Assembly (NCBI GenBank): GCA_025451135.1
Contig: JANWKW010000059.1
Coordinates: 1 to 14,264, forward strand
Length of the DNA: 14,264 nucleotides
Source of the DNA: Vulcanimicrobiia bacterium
GTDB lineage: Bacteria; Vulcanimicrobiota; Vulcanimicrobiia; Vulcanimicrobiales; Vulcanimicrobiaceae
Reading direction: 5' to 3'
Under the pieces are notes generated by a model. That model searched no databases, had not been told where the DNA came from, and saw only the letters and a list, made by a program, of their open reading frames with translations. The translations under genes and the position numbers were made by a program. Each line of letters opens with the position of its first letter. Within the stretch, counting starts at the first letter, position 1. Positions 13,834 through 14,264 of the stretch are shown one piece after another.

Positions 13834-14264
13834 CGCGCGTCACCGCTCGCATAGGCGCGCCGCAACGCGCTCGGACTCTGCTGCGACGGATGCGCGTAGC
13901 CCGCGAGTTCGGGCGCGTCGCCGATCGCGAGCGGGGCGCCGGAGGGCAGGCCGGCCAGCCAGTCGGCGAGGTCCGTCTCGTCGGAGACGATCACGTCGGC
14001 CGCAGCCGCGTCGGAGACGCCGAGCTTCTCGCACGCGCGCCGGATGCGCTCGCCGAGGGCGTTCGCGTCCAGGTCGCCGCTCGCGGCGATCGCGCACAGG
14101 GTCGCGTCTTGCGCCGAGAACGCTTGGAGGTACCGGCGGACGAACGCCCCGATCTCCTGCCAGTCGGCCTCGCGGTGGACGATGCCGGCGAAGATCGTCT
14201 CGTATCCGCGCGCGGCCTCGTCCGCAGGCGCCGCAGACGCCTCGTCCGGCGCGGAAGGCAGCGC
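13830..14264 (-). CDS. Uncharacterised protein, C-terminal part (start beyond the window)
   Basis: The frame is open from the window edge for 144 residues. It begins with an Ala/Pro/Glu-rich linker (about 1-18) and then a helix and strand pattern: DWQEIGAFVRRYLQAFSAQD, then TLCAIAASGDLD. A helix with LGERIRRACEKLGV and a strand ADVIVSDETDLADWLAGLP follow. This W-x-E ... Y-L-x-A-F ... D-x-T-L arrangement resembles stretches that link domains in multi-domain glycosyltransferases, but I cannot assign a family. No catalytic motif is visible. Its TGA overlaps the ATG of the downstream glycosyltransferase-like gene, so the two are co-transcribed. The most likely setting is a longer glycan-synthesis protein. 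Confidence 0.6.
   Translation of the reverse strand, partial: ALPSAPDEASAAPADEAARGYETIFAGIVHREADWQEIGAFVRRYLQAFSAQDATLCAIAASGDLDANALGERIRRACEKLGVSDAAAADVIVSDETDLADWLAGLPSGAPLAIGDAPELAGYAHPSQQSPSALRRAYASGDAR

Noticed and set aside
11857..13854. A 665-codon plus-strand open frame opposite the GT-B-like gene
   Set aside because: The composition is arginine-rich and without motifs. The leftward frame has glycosyltransferase features and an ATGA overlap with its neighbour.
13840..14097. An 85-codon leftward open frame near the right end
   Set aside because: It is arginine-rich and overlaps, in another frame, the open frame that runs to the window edge and ends in the ATGA overlap with the next gene.
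1..14264. tRNA, rRNA, CRISPR arrays, insertion sequences or attachment sites
   Set aside because: I saw no such structure, no transposase or integrase motif, and no spaced direct repeats.

Overview
The window comes from a high-GC (roughly two-thirds G+C by eye), flagellated bacterium with tightly packed genes, many 4-base or short start/stop overlaps, and frequent GTG and TTG starts. Nothing here fixes the taxon. The gene content (flaG-fliD-fliS plus a CDP-deoxysugar set) would fit many phyla, including poorly studied high-GC ones, so I make no firm assignment.

Layout. (1) The right end, 14264 to 11836, is read leftward. It has the 3' end of an uncharacterised gene, overlapped by a 665-residue protein with a GT-B-like glycosyltransferase C-terminus and what looks like an eroded SAM-methyltransferase fold in its middle. 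(2) A late-flagellar operon follows, also leftward, from 11770 to 8525: flaG, fliD (filament cap), fliS (flagellin chaperone) and a small helical fliT-like gene. A sigma-28-like promoter precedes it, with its -35 element overlapping the stop codon of the glycosyltransferase gene. (3) A two-gene rightward operon, 6174 to 8511, converges on it: an ExeA/GspA-type AAA ATPase and a cytosolic protein with an Ig-like domain and a helical C-terminus, of unknown function. (4) Divergent from the ATPase is a leftward, fully overlapping sugar/glycan operon from 6109 to the left edge. It encodes a two-domain GT2 glycosyltransferase, glucose-1-phosphate cytidylyltransferase (rfbF), CDP-glucose 4,6-dehydratase (rfbG), a left-handed beta-helix acyltransferase, an NAD-dependent epimerase/dehydratase, a CmcI-type methyltransferase, and the N-terminal third of a zinc-binding NDP-hexose C-methyltransferase that runs off the edge.

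How they may work together. RfbF and RfbG make CDP-4-keto-6-deoxyglucose. The C-methyltransferase, epimerase/reductase, O-methyltransferase and acyltransferase could turn it into a branched, decorated deoxysugar for the glycosyltransferases to use. The sugar operon also has a sigma-28-like promoter, with the same 16-base spacer as the one in front of flaG. This suggests that glycan synthesis is switched on with the late flagellar genes, so the locus may be a flagellin (or other late-flagellar) glycosylation system. That link is inference; the enzyme families are well supported. No rRNA, tRNA, CRISPR array, transposase or gene-free stretch over 300 bases was seen.
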